This document shows positions 24,881 through 36,862 of a stretch of 64,000 nt of DNA, piece by piece. The notes below the pieces were generated by a model, which saw only the letters and a program-made list of their open reading frames with translations, ran no database searches and was not told the origin of the DNA. Position numbers and translations under genes: made by a program. Position 1 is the stretch's first letter, and each line of letters starts with the position of its first letter. Source of the DNA: Gorsachius magnificus (taxonomy: Eukaryota > Chordata > Aves > Pelecaniformes > Ardeidae); assembly GCA_034008185.1 (NCBI GenBank), contig CM067082.1, forward strand, positions 154,883,895-154,947,894, read 5' to 3'.

Positions 24881-26811
24881 GGGGACTTCTTCTGGCCTAT
24901 AAAATCACGCGGTGCTTAAGACAGAAAAGCAATGCACGAATAACAGTTTCCAAGAAGTAGGGTGAGGATGGGATTCATTAGTGCAATATCTACAGCTGCA
25001 CAAGTCACCTTGGGCTCTCGGTTTTGGTTACTAGCAAGAAACAATGCAGTTCTAAATACAGAGGTAAGGTACCCATCATTAGGCAGACAATCACAATAGG
25101 AACCTATCTTATTAGATCACCTAATAAAAGTAGTGTTAGTATCATTCTCTGTAGTATAAACCCAGACTGAAGGATTACAGTGGTTAATAACTTTATACAG
25201 GCAAATTTTGGAATTTTCTATCATGTGGAAAACTCAGTTGTTCAATATATTTTGCCACCCTGCAGGAATATGTTCAAGTATCTGGTCTTCCCCGTGCCCC
25301 GAGCAAATTGTATCACCTTTTAAAATTTTGATTCCAAAGCAGTGAAATATTTCACACAGACATCTTTAAGCAGAGGAGAAACTTCCCTTACCCCTGAACT
25401 GGATTACTTGAATGACAGCTCCGTTCCTCAACCGATCAGTGCAATATTTTATGTTGGGTTTTGTATTTGTATCAATGTTAAATGGCTGTAAATGTGGCCA
25501 ACATATGGGAAAGCACAGCTACATCATACTCTTCACAGTCATAAGTTGGGACATTAAAGGCACAAGGCAGCTCATGCACCATGGCTCTGCCAGCCGTCTC
25601 CTTACAGTCACTGCTGTACTTTCCTCCCAGGCAGTGTCCATAACCCAAGGACAACCAAAGCTAGTTATAAATGTCTTAAGGATACCTATTCTCTTTCCCT
25701 GGTAATTTCTTGTTGATGGTGTTGTTTTTTCTGTGTATGGCCTCACTGATCATCGTTAGGAAGTTTCCCTACATTGCCTCTCCTCCTTTCTAATCCCCTC
25801 AGCTGAGTTCCACGCTGGCTCGTCTGCCCGTGTTGGTGCTCTGACACACCATTCAGTCTGCTCCCTTCTTTCCTTCATGAATATGTACTTTATTCCCCAA
25901 CTTCAGTTTTTACAGTGAAATAGCAGCGAAACCGTCCAGAGGCTGGAAGGAGAAAGAAGGGCTTGTTGAGAAAGCTACTCTAGGCACTCTTTTGTGCAAA
26001 GACTTGATTCCTTGTGGGATTCGAGTGGGGTTTTTCACTTGTGTGGGTTTTGGTTTTTTTTTTTCCCTTCCACTTTGGCACAATATCTAAACCCAATGTC
26101 TCTTAGCACTGAAAGGAGAAGGAGGGAAATGCAGAATGAGCTTGAATACTTCCCATTACCAGCGTTGTAATGAGCTCTTTCCTCCGTCCTTCAGTATTCT
26201 CCCCAGTCCGAAAGTCCCTTTGGGGAATATTAGAGTGAGAGCTGTAGCACAACACACTTGCTGGAGCCGCTTGTGGGGAGGAGTGAAAGGGAGGAATGTG
26301 TGTGATAGTTGAGGGCAAATAGCTTTAATTTAATTAGTAGATTAATTAAAGCTTTCTCCCTTGGGTAGGGTATATGTGTGTGTGTATAAAGTGTTTCTGC
26401 AGCCTCCTGTAGCTGTTCATCATGCATTTCTGTTCCAAGTGTGACTCAGATGGGGTTTTTATTGAACTTGCTGGGAGCCTGCACAAAACAAATTTCCTGT
26501 CTAAGATCTTTTCTCTTCTGGGTTTTGTTTAAATGTAATGAAGTATAAATGGGCAAATAATAATGAGTAATAACAAGAACTTGCCTTGCAAATGAATGTG
26601 GCATCCGGCAGCACAACAAATGCAGAACTCCTAAAAGCTTCTCTGTTTCCAGACATCCATGCCATGAGAGAAGTCTTACGTTAGCACAGATTCCCTCAGC
26701 CTTCACTCGGTGAAACTCGTCGAGAGGTTTTTTTCAGTGAGATAAGCCATCCAGCTACTTGGTAGCCTTGACTTTGTACACTTTACGTAGGTCCTGAGGA
26801 AAGCAGATTAA
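24881..26811. other. Intronic sequence
   Basis: No exon or named repeat recognised. A T run of about 13 near 26055 and a short (GT)n at about 26373-26384 are the only visible simple repeats. The frames here (up to 97 codons at 25412-25705) have no recognisable homology. Confidence 0.5.
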
Positions 26812-27070
26812 GACCAACAGAACAAGGGACTATGAGCATAAGCTGAAAGAAGGTTCATACCAGATATAAAGAGAGGCCTTTCTACCCTGAGAATAGTTGA
26901 GTGTTGGAGTAAGTTGCACAGAGAGGTTGTGCAGCTTTCATTCTTGGAGGTTTCCAAAACCCAGATGGAAAAAGCCCTGCAAAAGCTGGCCTGCTCCAAT
27001 TGCTGACCCTGCTTTGAGTAGGAGGTTGAACTGGAGGCACCTGTGATTATCTTGTGTTTCCATGATTCTC
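26812..27070 (+). mobile_element. CR1 LINE, diverged 3' fragment
   Basis: Forward CR1 covering the last ORF2 codons and the tail. Recognisable anchors are AACAAGGGACTATGAGCATAA, GTTGCACAGAGAGGTTGTG, GCTGACCCTGCTTTGAGTAG and a decayed end TTTCCATGATTCTC. Many substitutions and small deletions compared with the copies at 31165 and 36328 make this one of the older insertions here. Confidence 0.75.
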
Positions 27071-27251
27071 TCTGAAAGACATGTCATAGATAGTTGACAT
27101 GGTCTTGCAGCCACCAGAGGCAAGGATGGCTGGATGAAGGCAAAGGTGTGTGAGGGACTGAAGCTCTAAACCCAAAATCTGTAGACCAGGAAAAGACAGT
27201 TAAGACAGCTTTAGGCTATCTTTTACATGGTATTGGTTTTGGTTTGTTCTG

Positions 27252-27805
27252 TGTCCTGGTTTCGGCTGGGATAGAGTTAATTTTCTTCACAGAAGCTAGC
27301 ATAGTGCTGTGCTTTGGATTCAGTGCTAGAAGAATGTTGATAACACACTGATGTTTTTAGTTGTTGCCAAGCAGTGCTCAGACTGCTCAAGGACTTTTTG
27401 AGCTTCTCCTGCTCGGCCAGGTGCATAACAAGCTGGGAGTACAGCACAGCTAGGACCCAAACTGTCCAAAGAGCTATTCCATACCAGATAACGTCATGCT
27501 CGGGGGGGTTGGTGGGTCGGTCGCTGCTCGGGTACTGATCGCTGCTCGGGACAGGCTGGGCATCGGTCGGCGGGTGGTGAGCAATTGCATTGTGCATAAT
27601 TCGTTTTGTATATTCTGTATATTTTGTTATCATTCTCATTATTACTATTATTATTATTTTCTCTTATTAAACTGTCTTTATCTCAGCCCTCGGCTCTAAT
27701 CTTTTTTCCCCTTCCCGATTCTCTCCCCCATCCCACTGAGGGAGGGGGGGGGAGTGAGCGAGCGGCTGCGTGGTGCTTAGTTGCCAGCCGGGTTAAACCA
27801 CGACA
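27252..27805 (+). mobile_element. Solo ERV LTR, copy A, with 5-bp target-site duplication
   Basis: A complete 554-bp LTR, TGTCCTGGTTTCGGC...GGTTAAACCACGACA, flanked by a perfect direct repeat TTCTG at 27247-27251 and 27806-27810. The 5-bp duplication and TG...CA ends fit insertion by a retroviral integrase and favour an ERVL-type (class III) avian element; class assignment is inference. Orientation is set by the polyadenylation signal ATTAAA at 27666-27671, followed by the GT- and pyrimidine-rich U5. There is no internal retroviral sequence on either side, so it is a solo LTR left by LTR-LTR recombination. It contains CpG-rich blocks (for example 27500-27575) unlike the surrounding intron. 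Copy C at 50139-50693 is about 97 percent identical by eye and inverted. Frames of 60-120 codons inside it are incidental. Confidence 0.93.
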
Positions 27806-27810
27806 TTCTG

Positions 27811-29155
27811 ACACCTGGTACAGCCTTCCAAGTCTATTTTAAACAGGGAACATTCCTGTATCGCCAGTGCTGCCTGAAGAGTGAAAAAGGTATGTGCCTT
27901 TCCTGAAAAATCCTCTGGAGGTAATAGGAGAGCAGAACAAGCCTTTCTGTCTGTTGCTATTGCTCTCAGAAAAGGCAACCTGAAATACAGGGCAACTCTA
28001 AGGACAGTGGTCAGGGACCTTCTTACGTATCAGCTGAAAGCATAACCCCCTATTCAGAGTTTAGGTGGGAACTTTTAGGCTTCAGAGTAGACTAGTCTTT
28101 TTGCCAAGACAGGGGGCTGATTTAACAGAAAAAATGTGGGAGATGGACAAGCAAAATCATTGTCACCTACAAGCTTACCCTATTGGATCAGCAGTTTCCC
28201 AGATCAGATGAACAGTGCGTCCCAGAATGGTCAAAAATTAGAATTCCTCTTTCAGTTCTTTCATTGCAGGTGTTCAGCTGAATCTGAACACTGTATCCAA
28301 CATTTCTGTAAATATAACTCCTCATTTCTCAGCCAGACACAAAGGTGGATCCTACCCTCCGCCCTCCCGTCCAGTCATTTCTACTTGTTAATCAATCCAA
28401 ACTGTTGTGCTGAATCTGCACAGAATACAGTTGCCTGCTGCTTGAGCAATCTGACCACAGAGCCCAGGGAAAAAAATACTAATTATTTATTCTCCTTTGC
28501 CAATCACAAATTCCACCAAATTACATATGTATTACTTGCCTGCAACCCCTGTTCAATGAATTTCTGCTTGCTGAGGCAGTCACTTATGGTGGTTTGGCTA
28601 CAGCTTGGATCTACGCTGGGTTGCTCTGCTGCCAATGGCTCTGCCACATTCAAGGACTGCCGTGCCACAGCCTGGGTCAAGAATTGGAGAGTGTCCTTGG
28701 AAACAATTAGTGGTGATATCTGCAAGCCCTGCATCACTGATATCCTGCACCACTGATGTCCTGCAGTGAGGCCACACAACCCTCTTTCACTCCAAACTGA
28801 GAGAATCTTCCCATGAAGTTTCAGTCAGATTTGTAAGGGGGTAGACCCTGATTTGGACATTTAAATCCCATTGCTCTGGAATACTTTTGAAACTAAGTAG
28901 GAATGGCAATGTTGGCAGAAGACTGACAGCTTTTCAGGCCTAGGCTGACTTCTGAGGAATGATGGAGGAAGACATCTAGCATGTGTTATTGGGAGTTGTA
29001 CTTCTAGAGTTTTATCTTTGGAGGAGAAAGTCTCAGGTACAATGGGAGAAAGACACTTTACTTAATACGATCAGCAATTAGAAAGGGTTATTGAACCTTT
29101 AGTTTCACCTCAAGCACATTATGCCTAGCAAGATGTTTAAACACTCTTCCAGTGA
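27811..29155. other. Intronic spacer between LTR copies A and B
   Basis: A 1.35 kb stretch lying between two oppositely oriented solo LTRs. It holds a 206-codon open frame at 28136-28756 on the plus strand, Cys- and Ser-rich, with no recognised domain, no splice-supported context and no similarity to retroviral proteins that I can name. Because the LTRs on each side have their own target-site repeats and opposite directions, this is host intron and not the inside of a provirus. Confidence 0.55.
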
Positions 29156-29160
29156 GTGGT

Positions 29161-29701
29161 TGTTGTGGTTTAACCCGGCAGGCAGCTGAACACCACACAG
29201 CTACTCACTCACTCCCCCCCTCCCCCCCCCCAGTGGGATGAGGGAGAGAATCAGAAACCTGTGAGTTGAGATAAAGACATTTTAATAAAATAGCAGAGGA
29301 AAAGAATAACAATATTAATAGTAATGATAAGAGAATATACAGAGTGTACAAAACAAGTGATGCACAATGCAATTGATCACCACCTGGCGACCGATGCCCA
29401 GCCCGTCCCAAGCAGCGATCGCTCTCCCCTCTGGCCAACTGCCCCCAGGCATGCCGTCCTATGGTCTGGAATATCCCTTTGGCCAGTTGGGGTCAGCTGT
29501 CCTGGCTGTGCCCCCTCCCAGCTTCTTGTGCCCCTGGCAGAGCATGGGAAGCTGAAAAAGCCCTTGACTGGTGTAAGCACTGCTCAGCAACAACTGAACC
29601 ATCAATGAGTTATCAACTTTCTTCTAGTACTGAATCCAAAACACAGCACTATGTCACCTACTAGGAAAAAAATTAACTCTATCCCAGCCAAAACCAGGAC
29701 A
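29161..29701 (-). mobile_element. Solo ERV LTR, copy B, a different subfamily member
   Basis: Reverse-oriented LTR of 541 bp reading TGTTGTGGTTTAACCC...CCAAAACCAGGACA on the plus strand. It is related to copies A and C over its whole length but clearly more diverged: a different central block (CAAGCAGCGATCGCTC onward) and many substitutions. Flanks give an imperfect 5-bp target-site repeat, GTGGT at 29156-29160 and CTGGT at 29702-29706, one mismatch, consistent with greater age. The ATTAAA polyadenylation signal of the family is changed here to ATTTTAATAAAATAG-like sequence on the plus strand near 29278, which still gives a TTTATT complement. No coding internal region is attached. Confidence 0.9.
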
Positions 29702-29706
29702 CTGGT

Positions 29707-31164
29707 TTTATTCTTCCAGTATAAGTCTTTGAGAAACATTGCTTGGTATTGCCTGCTATTAGAGATAGGATAAAGGTGTGCTTTGGTTTAACTCAAGATG
29801 TCAGTTCCTGTGGAAGTCGTCAACAATACCAAGAATGCCTCCCCATGCTCAAAGAGAATTTTTTCAACTGATCTCCAAGATAAAAAGCCAGTTCAGGCAA
29901 AGTTGAAAACAGGTTTACCCCATGTTGCATAACACATCTTTTGTCCAGAATTACCACTTCAGAAGGTATCCACTGAGTGAAGGGAACTGTTGATTATGCT
30001 GCTGCTATTTTCTAATCTGCAGTGAGACATGCATCTCTCCAGGAGCCATCAGTGTTAGAAGGTAACCATATCTTAAATTCATGTAAGTCAGTTTGAAAGG
30101 GATCAATGCCCCTTTTTTTGGCAGCGTGCTCTGTTTGTGGGGGTTTCTTTCTGCACAATTTGCTTAAAGCATGGTGTCAAAACTATGCTGTAGATTTTAC
30201 AATTGTGCCTCGGTTTGAATAAGTTTCTAATCACTTTACCCTTTCTCTTAGTCTGAAGTGTTTTGAAATTACAGTAGTTTGGGTGCCATTTACACAGGCA
30301 GACAAAACCGCAATCAAGTAACAACGTAAGGCCTTCCTGGAGACAACAACTTGTTCGACTGCCAAGACAGTGTTGTGGGTACCAGTAATGATGTAAATCA
30401 GTTCTGAAAAAATCCAGATAATCAGAGCTCCTTCCCAAACACCTCTATTTTTAACACAACGTTTTGCAAGTCTTGGCCCTCATCTGACCAGTTGAATCAT
30501 TGCTTGATAAGAACAGGAATTAAATCTAGTAATGTTGTTTCCATGACAAAATAAGGTTCTTTCTGCAATACTCACATAATACTGTAGCACTTTTAAGCTA
30601 AATTTTTAAAACTGAAAGTCATAATAGAATTAGTAAAAAGAGTAATTCAGTATGGAGTGAGTGATCTAATATACCCAGTGGATTGAACTCCTCTCTTGCG
30701 TTACTTTAGAGACAATACTTAGACAAAAGGTGAATCAGACTCTATTTCATCTCTATGTTGATGTAAAACACTGCCCATGAGGGATTTAACGAAAGGATTT
30801 TTTGGTTTTGTTTCTTTGCTTTTTCTTATCTGTATTTCTTTATTCCCCTCCTTATTGTCATGGTGCCTGATGTAACATAACCTGAATGGAGTGGAAATGT
30901 TCTCATTCACTTTGCAAAGAAAGAATCAGGACTTTACAGGCATAATACAGAAATGCAGAAGAGGAAAGAACAGCTGACGGTACTGAATTGCTATATTTGT
31001 AGAAATGAAAATGCCAAACAAATTGCACGGTTCATTATCACATCTTTATTACGACTTTAAAACATATTTTCTAATCCTGAAGTTTCTCAAGAATACTGGT
31101 GGCTTTTCTCACTTCTGGAGATCCACTGAGTTAAGTTTTGTAGTAAAAAAATATGTTAAAGCAA
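29707..31164. other. Intronic sequence
   Basis: No exon or named repeat recognised. The longest frame (111 codons, minus strand 30103-30438) shows no domain. Confidence 0.5.
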
Positions 31165-31542
31165 TTGAGAATAAGAAGAGAAGACTGAGAGGGGACCTCA
31201 TCAACACTTACAAATATCCTAAGGGTAGATGTCATGAGGATGGAGCCAGACTCTTTGCAGTCATGCCCAGTGACAGGACAAGGGGAAATGGGCACAAACT
31301 GAAACATAAGATATTTCAGTTGAATATGAGGAAAAACTTCTTTACTTTGAGGGTGACAGAGCCCTGGTACAGGCTGCCCAGGGGGGCTGTGGAGTCTCCT
31401 TCTCTGGAGATATTCAAAGCCTGCCTGGACGATGTCCTGTGCACTCTGCTCTGGGTGACCCTGCTTTAAGCAGGGGGGTTGGACTGGGTGATCTCCAGAG
31501 GTCCCTTCCAACCCCTGCCATTCTGGGATTCTGTGGTTCTGT
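31165..31542 (+). mobile_element. CR1 LINE, ORF2 C-terminus and 3' end
   Basis: Forward CR1 of about 380 bp. The plus-strand frame that runs to 31469 contains the CR1 ORF2 C-terminal region, with pieces such as [40 protein letters not shown] and [14 protein letters not shown] still in one frame. The 3' tail GGGGGGTTGGACTGGGTGATCTCCAGAGGTCCCTTCCAACCC follows, then two TTCTG-type terminal repeats. This frame is a LINE remnant joined by chance to upstream intron codons and is not a host gene. Confidence 0.93.
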
Positions 31543-34500
31543 GAGAACAGTATTTTTTGAATGGCTGTATGTACTCAAATACAGTTTGGGTTTCTTGGCT
31601 AGACCATTCTTCACTGTTGCTGCATTGTTGTCCCACAGGATGATTAGTTTGGATGACACTGAGACGTCTTTCAATGCCCAGTTTTGATGTGTTAAAAAAT
31701 TGCCAAATCCTTCCAGCCACCCAACCACCTCTCCTATGCACAAGTCTTTATCAGTGGCCATGAACATGGCACAAGGACTATGTTCCATTCATAGAGAAAG
31801 TTCTGCTTTTCTTCTGAGAAGACCTGTTTACACTTGGTATAACTGAGGAAAGGATTCAAGTGGTGAAACATAAATGTCTGTTGCCATTAGAGATACCTTA
31901 CAGTGCCCAAAACATCCTGACGAAGGGCAAACATAAAGGTCCGCACAGGCAGTAGCAACTGGAGGACAAGTAAGATAGCTTAAGGCACATCAAATGGTCT
32001 AGACATCTGTGCTTAGACTTCTGACTTGCTCACTTTGGTATAGCTGTATATTAGTGTCATATACATGATACACAAGTCAGGACAGCTACGTAAACATGGT
32101 GTTCAGCTGAAGTTCATATCCCTTGTTCCTTAGTACAAGTCTTTAGGAAGCATCTTCTTAATGCGGTCCAGTCCTGCCTTCTCAGCTGCCTACTTACAGC
32201 CTTGCTTTGTGCTTTGTTGCCTTTCCAGTACAGAAATCTTGGGGAAAGGAAGAAGTTGCTCTTAAAGTAACCTTCACCTGCCTTCCTCCCAGTGCTTGAT
32301 ACACTTGAACCAAAACAAGAAGAGAGCTTATTTAATTTTCCACATGGAATAACCAGGCAACAGATATTTATTTCCATGAGCAGGGAAGTGTAGGTACCCT
32401 TCTGCTCTGCACAGTTCCTCCCATGTGGTTCCTTCCCTGGAGCATCTATATGTTTGAGCAATGCCTTCCTTAAACACATGACTCTAAAATTTGCTAATCT
32501 GACTTACACATATAGCTAGGGCAGGTCTGGAAGCAGCACAGATGCATCCACCTGTTTCTCTGCTCAGGTTTCTGTACTAGCAATGGCTTTCTTAATGGCA
32601 CAGTTCACAATTAAGCAGCACCTTGAGAGCATGTGTGAGAGAACATATGTAGGTTGTAACATAATAACATGACTGTTATTAATATTACCATAATGCCAAG
32701 GGAACAACAAAGAGTTAAGTATGACAAGTTACACACAGCACATGCTGGTTTATCTCTGTGGTGGCCACCTTAATAAAAATAAATGAAGAAAAATGAAAGC
32801 TCTCAATTTGTTGCACATCTATAGAGTCACACGCAGCGGCTTTTGCCTTTTTGTGTTCTCTCAGGACTAAACAGGCATTGATTAGATTTACTGTATTGTA
32901 CCTGTACAAATGTATGCCTTTTCAAAACTGGTGTGAGTCAAACTCTTTTACTCCATTAAGAGAAATAATTTTTTTAAAAAGAATTAATTTCATGCACTAT
33001 CCACTTAGTTTCTTGATTTCTGTAGTGTGTGTCAAAATATTCTTTAACTGAACATATCGCTGATATCTTCTGGGAAACTGAAACCAGACTGTCTCTACTG
33101 AGCTCAGGAAATTGCAAATGTCCTTGAGGCAAAAGAAATGAAATCAGGGGGCCATGAAGTTCAAGCTTACACTTCCATTTGAATTGTGCTCTGCCGTCCA
33201 GTTGTTGAAGAGTGACTCGACAGATTAAAGGCTCTACCAGTCCATAGGTAATGGAGAAACATGAAATAAGTGGATCCTTTCAGGAAAACATGATAACATT
33301 AATGCATCTCTGCATTCAACAGAGAAACACTTTGTTATAAACAATCCAACCTGGTTTTATTTTCTCAGATACAGCATTGCTAATTAGCGGAGATGTCAGG
33401 CAGCTCTATTCTCTCCTCTGGCACTGAGGTTACTGTTTCCTCCTTTATTTGCTTTCTGTCTCAGTTTCCGTGTTCACCAATAATTTTTTTTTAATCTGTC
33501 GGTGAAGAGTGCAAGAAAATGGCATAAAGATAGTTATGGGAAGTCACAGCAAAGTATCCTGCCAATAGTGAAAGCTTAAGGAAGGCTTCAGGGATGGGGG
33601 AAGGACATCGCTTTATTGCTCTCTCTGTGCCCAGCAGTCTACATTTTAAATACCTTCCGAGCCAGACTTACGCAGATAGAATTGACTAAATTTAGTCAGT
33701 TTAGTCAGCTACATCTGACTAGATTTGCCTGTCTGCAAGGAAAACAATAAAATCTGAGCTTTTAACCGAAGGCTTTCTTTATAATCAATCAAGTCTTGGC
33801 TTTGATTTATCCCTACTAAAGAAGACACCAAAAATAGAAAGGATAAATCATGGTCTTTTGTCCTTTGACTATAGATTGAATCTAACACTTCTTAGAGGTA
33901 TAGGGTTACCCCATAGGACATCAAAAGTTTGGCATGGTGGGTTTCTTAGTGTTATTATTCTTTGATGGACTTTGCATGCATACATACATGTGTGCATACA
34001 TATATATGTTTTGAACCCCTATAACACTTAAAATCCACAAAAGCAAGCTGAAAAGAATTCTACAGGTTAACAATAAATGTGTGAAGAAACATTTCCTTTT
34101 GTTTATTCATATTCTGCTTGTGCAGACAATATATATTGCATTATTATTATTATTTTTATATTATTTTTAGACAGCTTTTCTAATCAGCATATACTGAACT
34201 GTATAGAAACTGCCATGTTCATGTACTGAGACAACCCTTGGACGCTCCTTTCAGACCTGGGCAACTGTGGAGAGTAAACCAGTACCAACAGCAGAAGCCT
34301 GATTTACTTGCTATTTCTCTTTTATCTTTTTAAAAGCTATTTTAAGAGCCTGAATGCCAGCCAATGTAATTTTCCCAATCTTTGGTGAGGTTTAGGGGAT
34401 GATGTAGCAAAAGCCTTTATGTTCTTGGGAGATCCCAGAGATCTGTGACAATATATATTTTCCAGCCCTTGGGAGCCCTTAGAACAAAACAGTGTTTGGT

Positions 34501-36042
34501 TTGAAGATAAACAAACCTAATATGGTTATGCCTGGTATAACCCACAGGGAAAATAGCTGATATTTATTACTGAAGTCTTGGAGATGAAGTTCTGTAGCGT
34601 TATCTGTTCCTACAAATGGCGAATAAATCTTTCCAGTGGAAGTGTATTAGGTAATCCTCTCTGTATTTGAAACAGGGGTGGTGGGTTGTAACTGTTATAA
34701 CATGAAGAGCATGCAAAAAGCTCCTTACCTCCTATCATACACAAAAGCACAACACAAGCACCACCAAACTAGGATTATGCGTGCCTTGGGATTTACTGTG
34801 TGTATGGAGTGTGTGGTGGCGGTTCAATGCTTTAGGGACCCAAACTGTTCGCTCCATTCCCTCTATTGGGATGTGAGGGAAGTAAAGTTGACCTGTGCAG
34901 GTAGGGCTCCAAAAATAAACTGAAGCAGACTGCATTCAAGTACTGCTTTCCCTGTTTGCTTGTTCTTAGCAGGTAAGGGAAAACAGATCACTTGGCAGGT
35001 ACACTCTACTGCCTCTGTATTTCTCCATCATCAAGAGTGAAGGAAATGGGATGGGAAATACAAAACAGCAGAGTTCCTTGCAGAGAACCAGGGTGACCTA
35101 TCCCATCATCAGCTGGTGCACTGATTTTCATGGTGCTTTCCACAGAGTGTGATTTGAACCTTAGCAGTGCCCCTATAAAATGATCTAATGAAACCTGAGG
35201 CTGTATTTCCCCTGAATTGACCTTGACCACTTTCTACAACAGGAATGAAATCTTGTATTGATTTCTGGGACTGGGTCCCAATCTTATTTTGTTGCTGCTT
35301 TGGGATTGCCTATATTCTGTTGGCTGCAATGTTCCTGTCATAGACTGCATTTTCCTTGTAGTGGACTGCCCTAGAGCCTTAATAGCAAAAAAAGGAAAAA
35401 AAAAAAAAAGAAAAAGGAAAAAGAAAGGATTTGGATCAAGTCATCTCAGTTTAATTGGCATTGCATTCTCTTTTGGCAAGAAAGTAGCCTTGTATTCACT
35501 GGGAATAAAGGAAGAAGGAAACGTTAAGGAATGGACAGGGTGAAAGACTAAAAGAAAGAGCTTTTAATGTAGTTTTGAGTCCTGAGTGGAGTTAATGGAT
35601 TGTGCAAGATTCATAAGAAACTGATGGAGGATCAAACCGAGCCTCAGTTGATGTCTAATTCTTCTTTAAATTATTTCTTTATAGAGAGGTACCTTTGCGT
35701 CAGCCTTATAAGAGGAAGGAATACAATAAAATGAAGCAAACACATTAGAAGTTATACTTTGACAGGGAGAAAAACATGAAAACACCAAGCAATTTATGAG
35801 GACTATAAATACATAGTTTGGCCTTAAGCTTTCTGAAAAACAAACAAACAAAAAAAAAACCACAAAGAAAAAAAAAACAAGGAAAAAAAAAAGAGAGTTT
35901 TTTTCCTCTCAGTTTCCTCTCATCTTCTAAGGATGCTTTTATTTCTTTTTCTTTTGGGAATGGGACCTCAAAACTTACTGATGTTTCCTCACAAACTCAC
36001 TAGTTATATTAAGTTTGTAATTGTTCTTTCTCCACATTTCAG
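31543..36042. other. Last 4.5 kb of intron 1
   Basis: Intron ending in a strong acceptor TTGTTCTTTCTCCACATTTCAG before exon 2. It contains a palindromic TGACTAA cluster (separate entry), ATAC/ATAT-type simple sequence at about 33975-34010, a (TTA)n-like stretch at about 34138-34170 and purine-rich A runs at about 35390-35425 and 35838-35895. No exon is recognised. Confidence 0.6.
33683..33721. promoter_or_regulatory. Palindromic cluster of TGACTAA/TTAGTCA motifs
   Basis: A perfect 16-bp palindrome TGACTAAATTTAGTCA at 33683-33698 is followed by another TTAGTCA at 33701-33707 and by TGACTAG at 33717-33723 or close by. Four copies of a TGACTA core lie within about 40 bp. TGACTAA is one base from the AP-1 site TGACTCA, so this could be a bZIP-factor element, but that role is inference; a chance or replication-slippage origin is equally open. 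Confidence 0.35.
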
Positions 36043-36148
36043 GTTACAGCAACCCATTCCAACTGCGTCATTAAAAAGGAGCAAGAGACTTGTCTGGAGA
36101 AGATACAGAGGGCAGCTGCCCTGAACCCTTTCAATGACTCTTCCCCAG
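36043..36148 (+). CDS. ADCYAP1R1: PAC1 receptor, coding exon 2: start of the hormone-binding domain
   Basis: 106 nt encoding 35 residues plus the first base of a Gly codon. It begins [20 protein letters not shown], continues [15 protein letters not shown], and joins exon 1 in phase 0 and exon 3 in phase 1. The acceptor is CCACATTTCAG|GTTACA and the donor CCCAG|GTGAGT, both good. Human PAC1 has an exon of the same length with the same C-x8-C spacing, the KKEQ...CLEKIQRA block and the FNDSSPG end, which separates PAC1 from VPAC1 and VPAC2. Residues 18-20 complete the signal peptide; C25 and C34 are the first extracellular cysteines, C34 being one partner of a conserved disulfide with C63 in the next exon. 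N48-D-S is an N-glycosylation sequon. The region forms the N-terminal helix of the extracellular domain that binds the C-terminal half of PACAP. No frameshift or stop is present. Confidence 0.95.
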
Positions 36149-36327
36149 GTGAGTTTCGGCTTGGGATAGACCATGTACATTGAACTGATGGTTTCTAAAC
36201 CTTTCCTGTCTTGCCTCCAGGGGTTTCCAGCAATGTCAATGCAAATATCTTACTGTAAGAAGTGCAGTCACTGAAGTTAAATGAGCTTAGAGAAACATGA
36301 TAATGACAAAAAATTGATCAGTGGTGA
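36149..36327. other. Start of intron 2 between exon 2 and a CR1
   Basis: Begins with the donor GTGAGT. Only 179 bp of unique intron separate the splice site from a reverse-oriented CR1. Nothing else is recognised. Confidence 0.6.
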
Positions 36328-36862
36328 TCATAGAATCCTAGAATGCTTTGGGTTGGAAGGGACCTTTAGAGGTCATATAGCCCAACCCCCCTGCAGGGAG
36401 CCGGGACACCTTTAACCAGATCAGGTTGCTCACAGCCCCATCCAACCTTGCCTGGAATGTTTCCAGGGATGGGGCCTCCACCACCTCTCTGGGCAACCTG
36501 TTCCAGTGTTTCACCACCCTCGTTGTAAAGAATTTCCTCCTTATATCCAGTCTAAACCTACCCTGCTTCAGTTTAAAACCATTACCCCTTGTCCTGTCAC
36601 AGCTGGCCCTACTAAAAAGATTTTCCCCATCTTTCCTATAGGCCCCCTTTAGGTACTGAAAGGCCGCAATCAGGTCTCCCCGCAGCCTTGCCTTCTCCAG
36701 GCTGAACAAGCCCAACTCTCCCAGCCTGGCCTCGTAGGAGAGGTGCTCCAGCCCTCGGATCATTTTTGTAGCCCTCCTCTGGACCCGCTCCAGCAGGTCC
36801 ATGTCCTTCTGGTGCTGAGGGCTCCAGAGCTGGATGCAGGGCTCCAGGTGCAGTACTCCAGG
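36328..36862 (-). mobile_element. CR1 LINE, ORF2 C-terminus and 3' end with a long open frame
   Basis: A 535-bp CR1 in reverse orientation, starting on the plus strand at its terminal repeat TCATAGAATCCTAGAATG. The minus strand keeps a 179-codon open frame (36338-36877) through the ORF2 C-terminal region, with [47 protein letters not shown] and [20 protein letters not shown] all in one frame, so it has suffered few indels and is comparatively young. It lacks the endonuclease and the catalytic palm of the polymerase and cannot move on its own. It sits 180 bp past exon 2 of the receptor gene, antisense to it. Confidence 0.96.

Noticed and set aside
27277..27842. Several overlapping frames of 60-120 codons on both strands
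   Set aside because: All lie in solo LTR copy A or run off its edge; the same frames recur in copy C at 50165-50668 because the LTRs are duplicates.
27252..29701. A provirus bounded by LTR copies A and B
   Set aside because: The LTRs point in opposite directions, belong to different subfamily variants and have their own target-site repeats, and no retroviral genes lie between them.
31005..31469. A 154-codon frame as a host gene
   Set aside because: Its second half is the CR1 ORF2 C-terminus and its first half is intron read through by chance.
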